Of a stretch of 64,000 nucleotides of DNA, positions 10,001 through 19,900 are shown piece by piece. The stretch lies in NCBI RefSeq assembly GCF_014202825.1, contig NZ_JACHHP010000006.1, positions 124,001-188,000 on the forward strand, written 5' to 3'. Below the pieces are notes generated by a model. The model saw only the letters and a program-made list of their open reading frames with translations. It ran no database searches and was not told the DNA's origin. The stretch comes from Chiayiivirga flava (lineage in GTDB: Bacteria > Pseudomonadota > Gammaproteobacteria > Xanthomonadales > Xanthomonadaceae). Positions within the stretch are counted from its first letter, which is position 1. Every line of letters begins with the position of its first letter. Position numbers and translations under genes: made by a program.

Positions 10001-10329
10001 CCGAACGTGAACACCACCGGCGCCAGCGCCCCGGCGCCGGCCAGCGTGCCGCTGACCGTGATGTCGCCGTCGGGGTGGAGGGTTTCGCGCGCATCGACGA
10101 CGGCGTGCATGCGCCCGTCGGGCAGCGCGATGCGCCATTGCCCGGCGTGTTTGTCGGCGCCGCGCTGCAGGGTCAGCACGCTGCCGGGCGGCAGCTCGGC
10201 CAGGGCCTGGAGATGCGCCGGCAGGGTCGATTTCTGCGGCGTTCCCGGCGCCGGCGTCCACTCGGGCAGCGCACGTGCGGGCAGGCTCGCGAGCGCCAGG
10301 CACAGCAGGAGAAACAACTTCGATGGCAT
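7045..10329 (-). CDS. Secreted M12-like zinc metalloprotease with calcium-binding repeats
   Basis: 1094-aa exoprotein. Residues 1-20 form a signal peptide. A propeptide-like region leads to a reprolysin-type metallopeptidase domain with HEVGHNLGAEH (His319, Glu320, His323, His329) and a Met-turn candidate TVMSSFG. Residues about 419-547 hold seven thrombospondin type-3-like motifs of the form DxDxDG, separated by DAFP-containing linkers, and should bind calcium. Residues about 548-850 contain NHL/beta-propeller-like repeats (VAPDGHLWAL, VAPDGALLIAE, FGPDGHLYVSS). The rest is a twice-repeated Trp/Tyr-rich module (GWSN...GHGIDL...WYTY and GQSGWGLTV...FVYDL). It probably digests extracellular protein; the natural substrate is unknown. 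It converges on hda. Confidence 0.9.
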   Translation of the reverse strand: MPSKLFLLLCLALASLPARALPEWTPAPGTPQKSTLPAHLQALAELPPGSVLTLQRGADKHAGQWRIALPDGRMHAVVDARETLHPDGDITVSGTLAGAGALAPVVFTFGAQAGFGLVRAPQGEFRFERWGDRAWLIDTDAAGLEHADNDDDAVALSQAASRARVATADAAKAAATSLDVLFVYTEGFAARYPGSAAATRLNHLVAIANQVFANSHADLALRAVGMDRIGYTDRNDNGLALEHLRDAGAGLGVVGMETVAARRAATGADLVTLIRPHDVEIRGSCGIAFLFTGQASEGFNVLSDGFDSWSLCDDQVFAHEVGHNLGAEHQNGANSPNAGFGTAFIVPGRFNTVMSSFGSGTPDRRLGLLQFSNPDLRCGGLACGVPNVSDNARRLRDTKAAAAAFGAATVAGEAIAPAPLDPDSDGDGARDSEDAFPFDAGAQRDGDGDGVADNRDAFPTNAAESSDLDGDGIGDNADPDRDGDGVANAQDALPDDATGSTDADGDRVADAVDAFPANRGEARDTDADGVGDNADPDSDGDGIADVADAQSLADVDLLVASGDRVLRLDGGSGLYGGVEIVETHVPQALGPRAGLAWDASRKRIDALVAGDVRRYERAGRTREAILVESYRGGPLPGLPSGLASGFAVGDDGMVYVGDSSILTLHRFDAVTGVERPGGVFGDTPLFDDVPRALAVAPDGHLWALSRDGRLREIDAATGALLATVQPRQAGGLITNPSAMVVAPDGALLIAEQARDRIVRYVPGQLAVASVFVAAGSGGLHGPAGLAFGPDGHLYVSSTGSDAILRYDGVTGAFIDVFSRTPPGAMPAPQAIAFAPKVLDRFPLDATRRYRPIAGGWSNVERAGHGIDLQTIGSDLAMTWYTYTTNGTPIWYLAVGPLRNGVFDAPLLQTAWDGTAATATPVGRARLVFAAENRATFDYTVGAVSGSEPMQPVAAGTSSETQFPTAAWFAPGQSGWGLTVARQGEIAYAVAFVYDLDGVPTWAIGGGAGDADPLQFSMTLPSGPCPGCDVVDVPPPPSLPAPITLGALAFDVDGTGEATIDLALLHDTLDWHADALPMVRATDSPTAPDGTPAGR

Positions 10330-10483
10330 GGGTCGACATCCCTCGGAATGGTGGACACGACGCAGGTCGGCCCACGGCGGTCGCACCGATTGTAGGCGGG
10401 CGACGGCATTTGTCCCGTGCAGGTCGCAGGCGTGCGCGGGACGGCGACGGACGGCGTGGCGAAATGCACGCCCGCCGCGGCGT

Positions 10484-12181
<1,698 letters not shown>

Positions 12182-12189
<8 letters not shown>

Positions 12190-13096
12190 GCAGGGCGCGC
12201 ACGTGCGCGAGCGAGCAGTCGCGCAGCGCGGTCAGGCTGTAGCCGCCTTCGAGCGCGGACACCACGCGCCCGCGTGCGTGGCGCTGCGCCAGCGCGACCA
12301 GTTCGCGCGTGACCCAGGCGTAGTCGTCGGCGTCGAGGTTGAGCCCGGCGAGCGGATCGAGGCGGTGCGCGTCGAACCCGGCCGAGATCAGCAGCAGCTG
12401 CGGGCGGAAGGCATCGAGTTCCGGCAGCAGGGTGTGGGTGTAGGCGGCGCGGAACGCATCGCCGCCGCTGCCTTCGGGCAGCGCCACGTTCAGCACGTTG
12501 CCCACGCCCCGTTCCCACGGCAGCCCGGTGCCGGGATAGATGTTGCGCTGGTGCGTGGAGAGGTACAGCACGCGGCCGTCGTGTTCGAAGATGTCCTGCG
12601 TGCCGTTGCCGTGGTGCACGTCGAAATCGACGATGGCCACACGCTGCAGGCCGTGCCTGGCGATCGCATGCGCCGCGCCGACGGCGATCGAATTGAACAG
12701 GCAGAAGCCCATCGCGGTGTCGGCGGTGGCGTGGTGGCCGGGCGGGCGCACGGCGCAGAACGCGCGGGTGCAGTCGCCGTGCAGCACCGCGTCGATGGCC
12801 GCGCACACGCCACCGGCTGCGCGTTGCGCGGCTTCCGGCGAGTCTTCGTTCATCGCGGTGTCGGCGTCGATCTGCAGGCTGCCGTGGATCGGCGTGTCGA
12901 GCACCCGTTCGAGCAGGGATTCGGCGTGCGCCAGACGCAACTGGGCGCGCGTGGCCGGGGGCGCCTCGCACCATTCGACACCGCGCAGGCCGGCGCCGCG
13001 CAGGCCGTCGAGCACCGCCGCCAGGCGTGCCGGCGATTCCGGATGGCCGATGCCGCCGCTGTGCTTCAGGCAGGCCGCGTGGGTGTAGATGCGCAG
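12182..13096 (-). CDS. Histone deacetylase superfamily hydrolase (acetoin utilization/APAH-like)
   Basis: About 304-aa zinc hydrolase of the arginase/deacetylase fold. Diagnostic motifs are GHPESPARL near the N-terminus, RPPGHHAT (the active-site His pair), VDFDVHHGNGTQ (Zn-binding Asp and His), and SAGFDAHRLDPLAGL with the second Zn-binding Asp. Bacterial members deacetylate polyamines, acetyl-lysine or other amides; the substrate is not evident. There is no ATG, GTG or TTG in frame between the preceding stop and the conserved RIYTHAACL block; a CTG at 13096 is the only placed start that keeps it. It ends inside the amgK start region. Confidence 0.88.
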
Positions 13097-13152
13097 AGTC
13101 TCGAGCGGCTGGTGGATGGCGGCGGCTCCGGTGTGCGATGCGACGCCGCGGC

Positions 13153-13701
13153 TCAGCGCCGTGCGTGTTTCCAGAGCACTTCGCCTTGCCCGGATGCGCG
13201 TGCGAGCACGCGCGCCAGCACGAACAGCAGATCGGACAGGCGGTTGAGGTAGCGGATCGCTTCCGGCCGCACGGTTTCCTCGCGCGACAGGGAGACGGTG
13301 TCGCGTTCGGCGCGGCGGCAGACGGTGCGCGCCACGTGGCAATGCGCCGCCGCCGCGCCGCCTCCGGGCAAAATGAAATCCTTCAGCGGCGGGAGCGGAT
13401 CGTTGTAGCGGTCGAGCGTGGCTTCGAGGCGTTCGATGTCGGCCTGCGCGATGGCGGCGTGGCCCGGAATGCAGAGTTCGCCGCCGAGGTCGAACAGCTG
13501 GTGCTGGATCGAGACCAGATCCGCGCGGATGTCGTCCGGCAGCGCCTGCGCCAGCACCACGCCGATGCACGAGTTGGCCTCGTCCACGGTGCCGTAGGCG
13601 GTGACGCGCAGCGAATCCTTGCCCACGCGTGCGCCGTCGCCCAGCCCGGTGCTGCCGTCGTCGCCGGTGCGGGTGTAGATCTTCGACAGGCGATTGCCCA
13701 C
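13153..13701 (-). CDS. ATP:cob(I)alamin adenosyltransferase, PduO type
   Basis: 182-aa PduO/EutT-type adenosyltransferase. The ATP-binding N-terminal loop is KIYTRTGDDGSTGLGDG, followed by AYGTVDEANSCIG, the helix ending RNLSD-like (RYLNRLSDLLFVLAR), and a central REETVRPEA segment carrying conserved Arg and Glu residues. The enzyme attaches the 5-prime-deoxyadenosyl group to cob(I)alamin to make coenzyme B12. The GTG at 13701 is chosen because VGNRLSKIYTRTG matches the usual family N-terminus. It starts 19 nt after a BtuM-like transporter gene, which supports import followed by activation of cobalamin. Confidence 0.95.
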   Translation of the reverse strand: MGNRLSKIYTRTGDDGSTGLGDGARVGKDSLRVTAYGTVDEANSCIGVVLAQALPDDIRADLVSIQHQLFDLGGELCIPGHAAIAQADIERLEATLDRYNDPLPPLKDFILPGGGAAAAHCHVARTVCRRAERDTVSLSREETVRPEAIRYLNRLSDLLFVLARVLARASGQGEVLWKHARR

Positions 13702-13720
13702 GCAGTGCGCCGTGTTGCCG

Positions 13721-14329
13721 TCAGGCGCGCGTGTCGCGCGCCGGCGCACCGAGCGCGCGCGTGACTCCCACGCCCACCGCATGCAGCACCGCGACGATGG
13801 CGACATAGGCCACGGTCACGCGCAGGAACGGCAGGTACCAGTCGCCGAGGTTCTTCATCCAGCCGGCGAACGTCGCCGTCGACACCACGTCGCTGAGCCA
13901 GTAGAAGCTGCCGTTGGACACGACGAAGCAGACACTGAAGGCGACCAGCAGCGTCGCCGCGAGCAGGCCGAGCGTGCGCAGCGTCAGGCCGTTCTGGTGG
14001 CGGCGCAGCAGCATGCCGCCGTACCACAGCGCGAAGTACGACGGCGCGAGGAACCAGTACGCCGGCGTCACGCAGTAGTGCGTCCAGAAATCCAGTCCGG
14101 CGTTGCTGATCACGATGTAGTCCACGATCACCGCCAGCGCCATCAGCAGCGGAAAGGCCCAGCGCGAGGCGCCACGCAGATAGAACCCGCCGACGAAGAA
14201 CATCGCCCACGACGCGTCCGGGATCGACGAGAAATGGAACGTGGTTTCGATGACGTTGAGGCGCGTGACGGCGAGCACCAGCGCGACGGCGCCGAAGATC
14301 GCGAAACGCTGGCCGGCGGAAAACGACAT
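13721..14329 (-). CDS. btuM: BtuM-like cobalamin transporter (membrane S-component type)
   Basis: 202-aa polytopic membrane protein with about six hydrophobic helices. The loop around THYCVTPAYWFLAPSYFALWYGG contains Cys86 with Tyr91 five residues on. From memory of Thiobacillus denitrificans BtuM, a Cys that ligates the cobalamin cobalt is followed five residues later by a functional Tyr, so the spacing agrees. BtuM proteins resemble ECF S-components but work without dedicated ECF ATPases. The next gene encodes a cob(I)alamin adenosyltransferase, which strengthens the call. No ECF module (EcfA/EcfT) is in the window. It is divergent from ubiH. Confidence 0.75.
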   Translation of the reverse strand: MSFSAGQRFAIFGAVALVLAVTRLNVIETTFHFSSIPDASWAMFFVGGFYLRGASRWAFPLLMALAVIVDYIVISNAGLDFWTHYCVTPAYWFLAPSYFALWYGGMLLRRHQNGLTLRTLGLLAATLLVAFSVCFVVSNGSFYWLSDVVSTATFAGWMKNLGDWYLPFLRVTVAYVAIVAVLHAVGVGVTRALGAPARDTRA

Positions 14330-14422
14330 GGGGTGACTCCGGAAGGCGGTGCGCCGCGTAGTGTAATCGCAGCCGTGGCGGGGTGCGAGGCGGCGTGCCG
14401 GGTGCAGGTATCATGCGTGGCG

Positions 14423-15628
14423 ATGAATAACTCCTGCGATGTCCTGATCGTCGGCGGCGGCCTGGTCGGCGCCAGCCTTGCGTGTGCGCTCGACGCGAGC
14501 GGCCTGGCGACGACGCTGGTCGAAGCCGCGCCCGCCGCCGCGCCGCAACCCCCGAGTTTCGACGAACGCAACCTCGCGCTCGCCGCAGCCAGCGTCAACG
14601 CGCTGACCGCGCTCGGCGTGCTGCGCCACCTGCCGTCGGCGCCGGCCCCGATCGAGCGCATCCACGTCAGCAGCCGGGGCGATTTCGGCGCGCTGCGGCT
14701 CGATGCGCGCGAACGCGGACTGGCCGCGTTCGGCCAGGTGGTGATCGCGCGCGAGCTGGGCGTGGCGCTGGAGGCGCGGCTGGGCGAACTGCGGCACCTG
14801 ACCCGGCTGCGGCCGGCGCGGGTCGACGGTATCGACACACAGCCCGAGGCCGTGCATGCGCGGCTCGCCGGGCCCGACGGCGGCACGCGCACGCTGCGTG
14901 CCCGCCTGCTGGTGGCGGCCGACGGCACCGCATCGACGCTGCGCGGCGCGCTCGGCATCGAGGCGGACATCCACGATTACGCGCAGACCCTGTTCGTCAG
15001 CGTGATGCAGGCCGAACGCGATGCCGCGCGCACCGCCTACGAACGCTTCACGCCCGACGGCCCGGTGGCCATGCTGCCGCTCGGCGGCACGCGCCTGGGC
15101 AGCGTCTGCACGGTGGCGCGCGCGAAGGCCGACGCCGTCGCCGCGCTCGACGATGCGGCCTATCTCGATCTGGTGCAGCAGCGCTTCGGCTGGCGCCTCG
15201 GCCGCCTGTTGCGCGTGGGTCGGCGCAGCGCCTATCCGCTGCGGCGGGTGCAGGCGCAGCGCCTGATCGCGCCGCGTGCGGTGCTGGTCGGCAACGCGGC
15301 GCAGACGCTGCATCCGATCGGCGCGCAAGGCTTCAACCTGGGCCTGCGCGATGCGCTGACGCTGGCGGAGATCGTGGCGACGGGCGGTGATCCGGGCGCG
15401 CCCGAGGCATTGCAACGCCACGCCGTGCGGCGCAGCGTCGATCGCGAGGCCACCGCCGCATTCAGCGACGGGCTCGCGCGCGTGTTCTCGAACAGTTTCA
15501 CGCCGCTGCGGGCGCTGCGCTCGCTCGGCCTGCTCGCGCTCGATCGCGTGCCCGGCCTCGATGCCGGCTTCGTCGCCGGTGCGATGGGGTTCCGCGGCGA
15601 CGTGCCGGCGCTGGCGGTGTCGCCGTGA
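14423..15628 (+). CDS. ubiH: 2-octaprenyl-6-methoxyphenol-type FAD hydroxylase
   Basis: 401-aa flavoprotein monooxygenase of the UbiH/COQ6 family acting in ubiquinone synthesis at the inner membrane. It has the N-terminal dinucleotide fold VLIVGGGLVGASLACAL, the DERNLALAAAS segment, the DG motif LVAADGTASTLRG, and the C-terminal FAD ribityl motif VLVGNAAQTLHPIGAQGFNLGLRDA. The Asn in GNAA instead of GDAA is typical of UbiH rather than a defect. The ATG at 14423 follows a TATCAT hexamer at 14409-14414 by only 8 nt. The stop overlaps the second hydroxylase gene (GTGA). Confidence 0.92.
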   Translation: MNNSCDVLIVGGGLVGASLACALDASGLATTLVEAAPAAAPQPPSFDERNLALAAASVNALTALGVLRHLPSAPAPIERIHVSSRGDFGALRLDARERGLAAFGQVVIARELGVALEARLGELRHLTRLRPARVDGIDTQPEAVHARLAGPDGGTRTLRARLLVAADGTASTLRGALGIEADIHDYAQTLFVSVMQAERDAARTAYERFTPDGPVAMLPLGGTRLGSVCTVARAKADAVAALDDAAYLDLVQQRFGWRLGRLLRVGRRSAYPLRRVQAQRLIAPRAVLVGNAAQTLHPIGAQGFNLGLRDALTLAEIVATGGDPGAPEALQRHAVRRSVDREATAAFSDGLARVFSNSFTPLRALRSLGLLALDRVPGLDAGFVAGAMGFRGDVPALAVSP

Positions 15629-16812
15629 CGCGCCGCGGGCCGGACATCGTGGTGGCGGGCGCGGGTGTGGTCGGCGCCGCCACGGCGCTCGGGCTCGCGC
15701 GCGCCGGCCTGCGCGTGACCGTGGTCGAGGCGCGCGAGGCCGCGCCGTGGACCGCGGCCGCGCCGCCGGACCTGCGCGTCTATGCCATCGCGCCGGCCTC
15801 GGCCGACCTGTTCGCGGCGCTCGGGCTGTGGCCGCGGATTGTCGCGGCGCGCGCGCAGCCCTACCGCGAGATGCGCGTGTGGGATGCCGGGGCCGCGGGC
15901 GAGCTGCATTTCCGTGCGTCCGATGCCGGCGGCACGTCGCTCGGGCACATCGTCGAACAGGGCTTGCTGCAGCACGTGCTGTGGCAGGCGCTGCAGCACG
16001 AGCCGAACGCTGAGTTCCGCTGCCCGGCGCGTGTTGCGGCCGTGCTCGAGGACGAGGATGGCGTCGCGGTCGAACTGGACGACGGCAGCCGCCTGCGCGC
16101 GCAGCTGCTGGTGGCGGCGGACGGCGCCGACTCTCCGGTGCGCGCGGCGAGCGGCATCGAGGTCGCGGAGCGCGACTACGCGCAGCGCGGCGTGGTGGGT
16201 TTCGTACGGAGCGAGCGGCCGCATGCGGACACCGCCTGGCAACGGTTCCAGCCCGGCGGTCCGCTCGCGCTGCTGCCGTTCGCCGACGGACTCGCGTCCA
16301 TCGTCTGGACCTTGCCCACGGCGGAGGCCGAACGCGTGCTGGCCCTCGACGACGCCGCGTTCGGCGACGCCGTCACGCGCGCCTTCGACGGGCGCCTCGG
16401 CGCCCTGCGCACGGCCTCGCCGCGCGCGGCCTTCCCGCTGCGCCTGCGGCTGGCGGAACGCTACGTGCAGGGGCGCGTGGTGCTGGTCGGCGATGCCGCG
16501 CACGTGGTGCATCCGCTCGCCGGGCAGGGCGTCAACCTCGGCCTCGCCGATGCGGCGGAACTCGTCGCCCTGCTGCGCGGCGCACGGGACGCAGGCAGGC
16601 CGCTCGGCGCGCCGACGCTGCTGCGCCGCTACGAGCGTTCGCGCCGCAGCGCGAACACGCTCGCCGCGTACACCTTCGATGCGCTGGAACGCCTGTTCGG
16701 CAGCGACGCCGTGGTGCCGACGCTGCTGCGCGGACCCTCGCTCGCCCTGGTCGACCGGGTGGCGCCGTTGCGGCGCTTTTTCCTGCGTCACGCGAGCGGA
16801 CGCGCCGGCTGA
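15625..16812 (+). CDS. UbiH/UbiF/VisC/COQ6 family FAD-dependent hydroxylase
   Basis: 395-aa paralogue of the preceding gene with the fold motif IVVAGAGVVGAATALGLARAG, DG motif LVAADGADSPVR, and GD motif VLVGDAAHVVHPLAGQGVNLGLADAAELV. It hydroxylates a different ring carbon of the ubiquinone precursor; whether it is UbiI-like (C5) or UbiF-like (C6) cannot be settled by eye. The GTG start overlaps the ubiH stop by 4 nt, so both enzymes are probably made in fixed ratio. A strong hairpin terminator follows 46 nt downstream. Confidence 0.9.
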   Translation: MTRRGPDIVVAGAGVVGAATALGLARAGLRVTVVEAREAAPWTAAAPPDLRVYAIAPASADLFAALGLWPRIVAARAQPYREMRVWDAGAAGELHFRASDAGGTSLGHIVEQGLLQHVLWQALQHEPNAEFRCPARVAAVLEDEDGVAVELDDGSRLRAQLLVAADGADSPVRAASGIEVAERDYAQRGVVGFVRSERPHADTAWQRFQPGGPLALLPFADGLASIVWTLPTAEAERVLALDDAAFGDAVTRAFDGRLGALRTASPRAAFPLRLRLAERYVQGRVVLVGDAAHVVHPLAGQGVNLGLADAAELVALLRGARDAGRPLGAPTLLRRYERSRRSANTLAAYTFDALERLFGSDAVVPTLLRGPSLALVDRVAPLRRFFLRHASGRAG

Positions 16813-16857
16813 CGCGAACGCCGCGCCGGCCGCAAGCATCGCCCTCCCGCAGAAACG

Positions 16858-16885
16858 AAAGACCCCGCCGAAGCGGGGTCTTCCG
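16858..16885. terminator. Hairpin terminator between converging genes
   Basis: A perfect 8-bp stem GACCCCGC / GCGGGGTC with CGAA loop spans 16861-16880, with an A run before it and TT after it. It lies between the plus-strand hydroxylase and the minus-strand nuclease gene and can serve both strands. Confidence 0.75.
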
Positions 16886-16912
16886 TGACGCGGGTTACGC
16901 GGGCGATCGGAC

Positions 16913-19900
16913 TCAGTCCTCGAAGCCGTCCGCGAAGATGGCCGTGCCTGCCGGCGGCACGTCGTTGACGATCACCTCGACCGGCGCGGTCGCGGTGTCG
17001 CCGCTGTCGTCGGTGGCGCTGACCTCCAGACTGTAGCTGCCTGCAACGAGCTGCGACGCGTCCGCGACCGTGATGACGCCGGTGGCAGGATCGATCGCGA
17101 ACACGTTGCCGGTGTTGCCGGCGTCGATCGCGTAGTCCAGCGTGTCGCCGTCCGCATGCGTGGCCGACACCTGGCCGACCACCGTGCCGTTGGTCGCGTC
17201 CTCGTCGATCTCGAAGCTGTAGCTGTCCGGATCGAAGATCGGTTCGGCCGGCGCAGCGGGCACGTCGATGTCGACGGTGGCTTCGTCGAAGGCGCCGTCC
17301 GGATCGGTGGCGGTCACCGTCAGCGTGAAGCTCGCGCCTTCGGTCAGCAGCGCGGAATCCGCGACCGTGATGGTGCCGGTCGCGTCGATGGCGAAGGAGT
17401 TGCCCGTGTTGCCGGCCGTGATCGCGTAGGCGAGCGTGTCGCCGTCCGCATCGGTGGCGGAGACGCCGCCGATCTCGGTTCCGGGTGTCGCGCCCGCGTC
17501 CACCGTAAACGCGTACACGTCCGGATCGAACGCCGGCGGAACGTTGATCGCTTCGACGATCGTGTCGAAGCTCGCCGTGTTCGGCGCGACGGGGTCGGTG
17601 CTGTCGGCCGTGGCCGTGGCCGTGGCCGTGACGGTGGTGCCGGCCGCAGCCGGCAGCAGTTCCGCGGCCACGGTGAATTCGGCGTCGGCCCCGTTCGCGA
17701 GCGACGGCGTCTGGCAGGTGACATCGCCGCTGGTACCGACGGCGGGCGTGACGCACGACCATGCAGGGCCGTTGACAAGCGACACGAAACCGGTGCCCGC
17801 AGGCAGCGACAGCGTCACCACCGGCGCGATCGCCGCGTCGCCGCCGTTGTTCTGCACGGCGTACTCGTAGGTCACCACGTCGCCCACGCTTGCATCGGCA
17901 AGGTCGGCATCCAGGCTCACCACGAGGTCGGCGGTGTGGAACACCACCACGTCGAAGAAGCCCAGCGCCGGATCGTGGTCGGAGTTGGCGAACGGCACGC
18001 CGGTGTCGGTCGCGTCCACGGTGGTGAAGTCCGAATTCACGCGCGGGGTTTCGCGGCGGAAATCGAGCGTGGTGTCGATCACGGCCTGGTTGGCGAGGAT
18101 GTGGTCGAGCACCTGTGCGTTGCCTTCGAAGACGTAGCTGTAACGTTCCTCGTCGTCGACCAGCTCGGTCAGATTGACCAGGTCAGGATCGACCAGGTCC
18201 AGGCCGTCGTCGGGCACCACGGTTTCGTCGTCCGGCGTCGGCGTGCCGTTGATCGTGTTCATCAGGTCGGCGTAGCCGTCGTTGAACTGGAACGCGTTGA
18301 AGTCGCCCACCAGCACGATCGGCTTGCCCGGGTTCGCGGTCTGCAAATTGTCGACGAGCAGGGTGAGGTACTCGGCGTTCTGCTGGCGCTTGGCGCGGTT
18401 GCGCCGGCCTTCGCCGCCGCCCGGATTGTCCGGATCGTTGAAGCAGGCGTATTCGGCGCCGGCATCGTCGGTGGAATCGGTGCCGATCAGCGACTTGAGG
18501 TGGTTGTTGATCACGAACATCGGGTACGACGCGCCGTTCGGTGCGTTGACGACAACGTCCATGACCAGCGGTGCGCGGTCGTTGAGCAGACCGATCGTCT
18601 CGCTCACGCCGTCCGGGCAGATCACGTGCAGGTCGGCGCCGTATTCGTCGATGTCGAGCACTTCCACGCGCGGCACGCCCGGCGCGACTTCGCGGTTCTT
18701 GATCAGGAAGCCCAGACGCTGGGAACCCGACGTTGCCAGCAGCTGCGCGCTGTAGTCCGGATCGTTGGCGGCGGCGAGGGCACCGATGCGGTCGGCCACG
18801 TCTTCGAGCGTGGCAAGGTCGGCCACCTCGATGAAGCCCAGGATGTCGGGCAGGTGCATGTAGTCGACCACGGTGGTGGCGATCTTGTTGGCCTTGCGCT
18901 CGTACGTGGTGCCGGACGGACCGGCGAGGTTCTCGACGTTGAAGCCGCCGATGGTGAGCTCGGTGGCGGTCGGCATCGCGGCGGGCGTGCCGGAGGCGCC
19001 GGTGCCGGGCACCACGGTGAACGGCTCGGCGTTGCGCGTGAGGATCGTGTAGCGGCGGAACGCGTAGTCGAGCACGCCGACCACGTTCAGCAGCTGGGTG
19101 CCCGAGCGCAGCGGGATCGCCGCGCCGCCGGTCAGCAGGTTGGTCTTCAGGCGCAGCAGCTCGGGATTGGTGTCCCAGCACGGCACGTTGGCCGGGGCTT
19201 CGGGCGGCAGGTTGGCGCCGCAGTCGTGCGCGTCGACGCCCGGCTCGCGGAACGGCCGCTCGGTGCCGGTGACCACGCCGAAGGATTCGTCGGCCGACGC
19301 GGACGTGGGCGCGGTGACGGTGTAGTCGGGCACGCTCACGCGCATGAATTCGAAGCGTTCGAGCTGGTCGAGCGCGCCGGCCGGATCCGGCACGATCGCG
19401 ATCGGCGTCGGCAGCGGCTGCGCGGTGTCGATCGGCGTCACCGTGATCGGTGCGACCAGTTCGGTGACCGGCAGCTGGTTGGGATCGGCCGGCGGAACGA
19501 ATTCGTCGACGGTGCCCTGCACGAACACCAGGTCGCCCACGGCCAGGCCGGGCGGCATGTTGGCCGGCACGCCGACGTAGACGTACAGGCCTTCGGACGT
19601 CGCCGGATCGGCATCGATGTCGGCGTCGGGCGTCTGGATGTAGAACGCGTTGCTGCGCACGCCGGTGACGACGCCGCGCGTGGTCACCACATCGCCGTCG
19701 CGCGGCGAGAGCTGGCCACTGCCCTGGATGGTGTGGATGGCGTCGAAGGCCAGATCGTCGTCGGTGATGGTGCCGTCGGTGTCGATCGGATCGTCCTGCG
19801 CGGCGTCGGTGCCGGTGAAGTTCGCGAGCGTCAGCGTGACGACGCTGTCGCCGTCGGCCGCCAGGTTCGGCACGGTCGACACCTCGATCTCGACCGGCAG

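Noticed and set aside
7117-10395. A long plus-strand open frame over the metalloprotease gene
   Set aside because: Same antisense effect; the opposite strand encodes HEVGHNLGAEH and a signal peptide. A similar shadow of about 1220 codons covers the nuclease gene at 17156-20824.
15280-15350. Broken FAD motif in ubiH (GNAA instead of GDAA)
   Set aside because: Asn at this position is normal for UbiH proteins.
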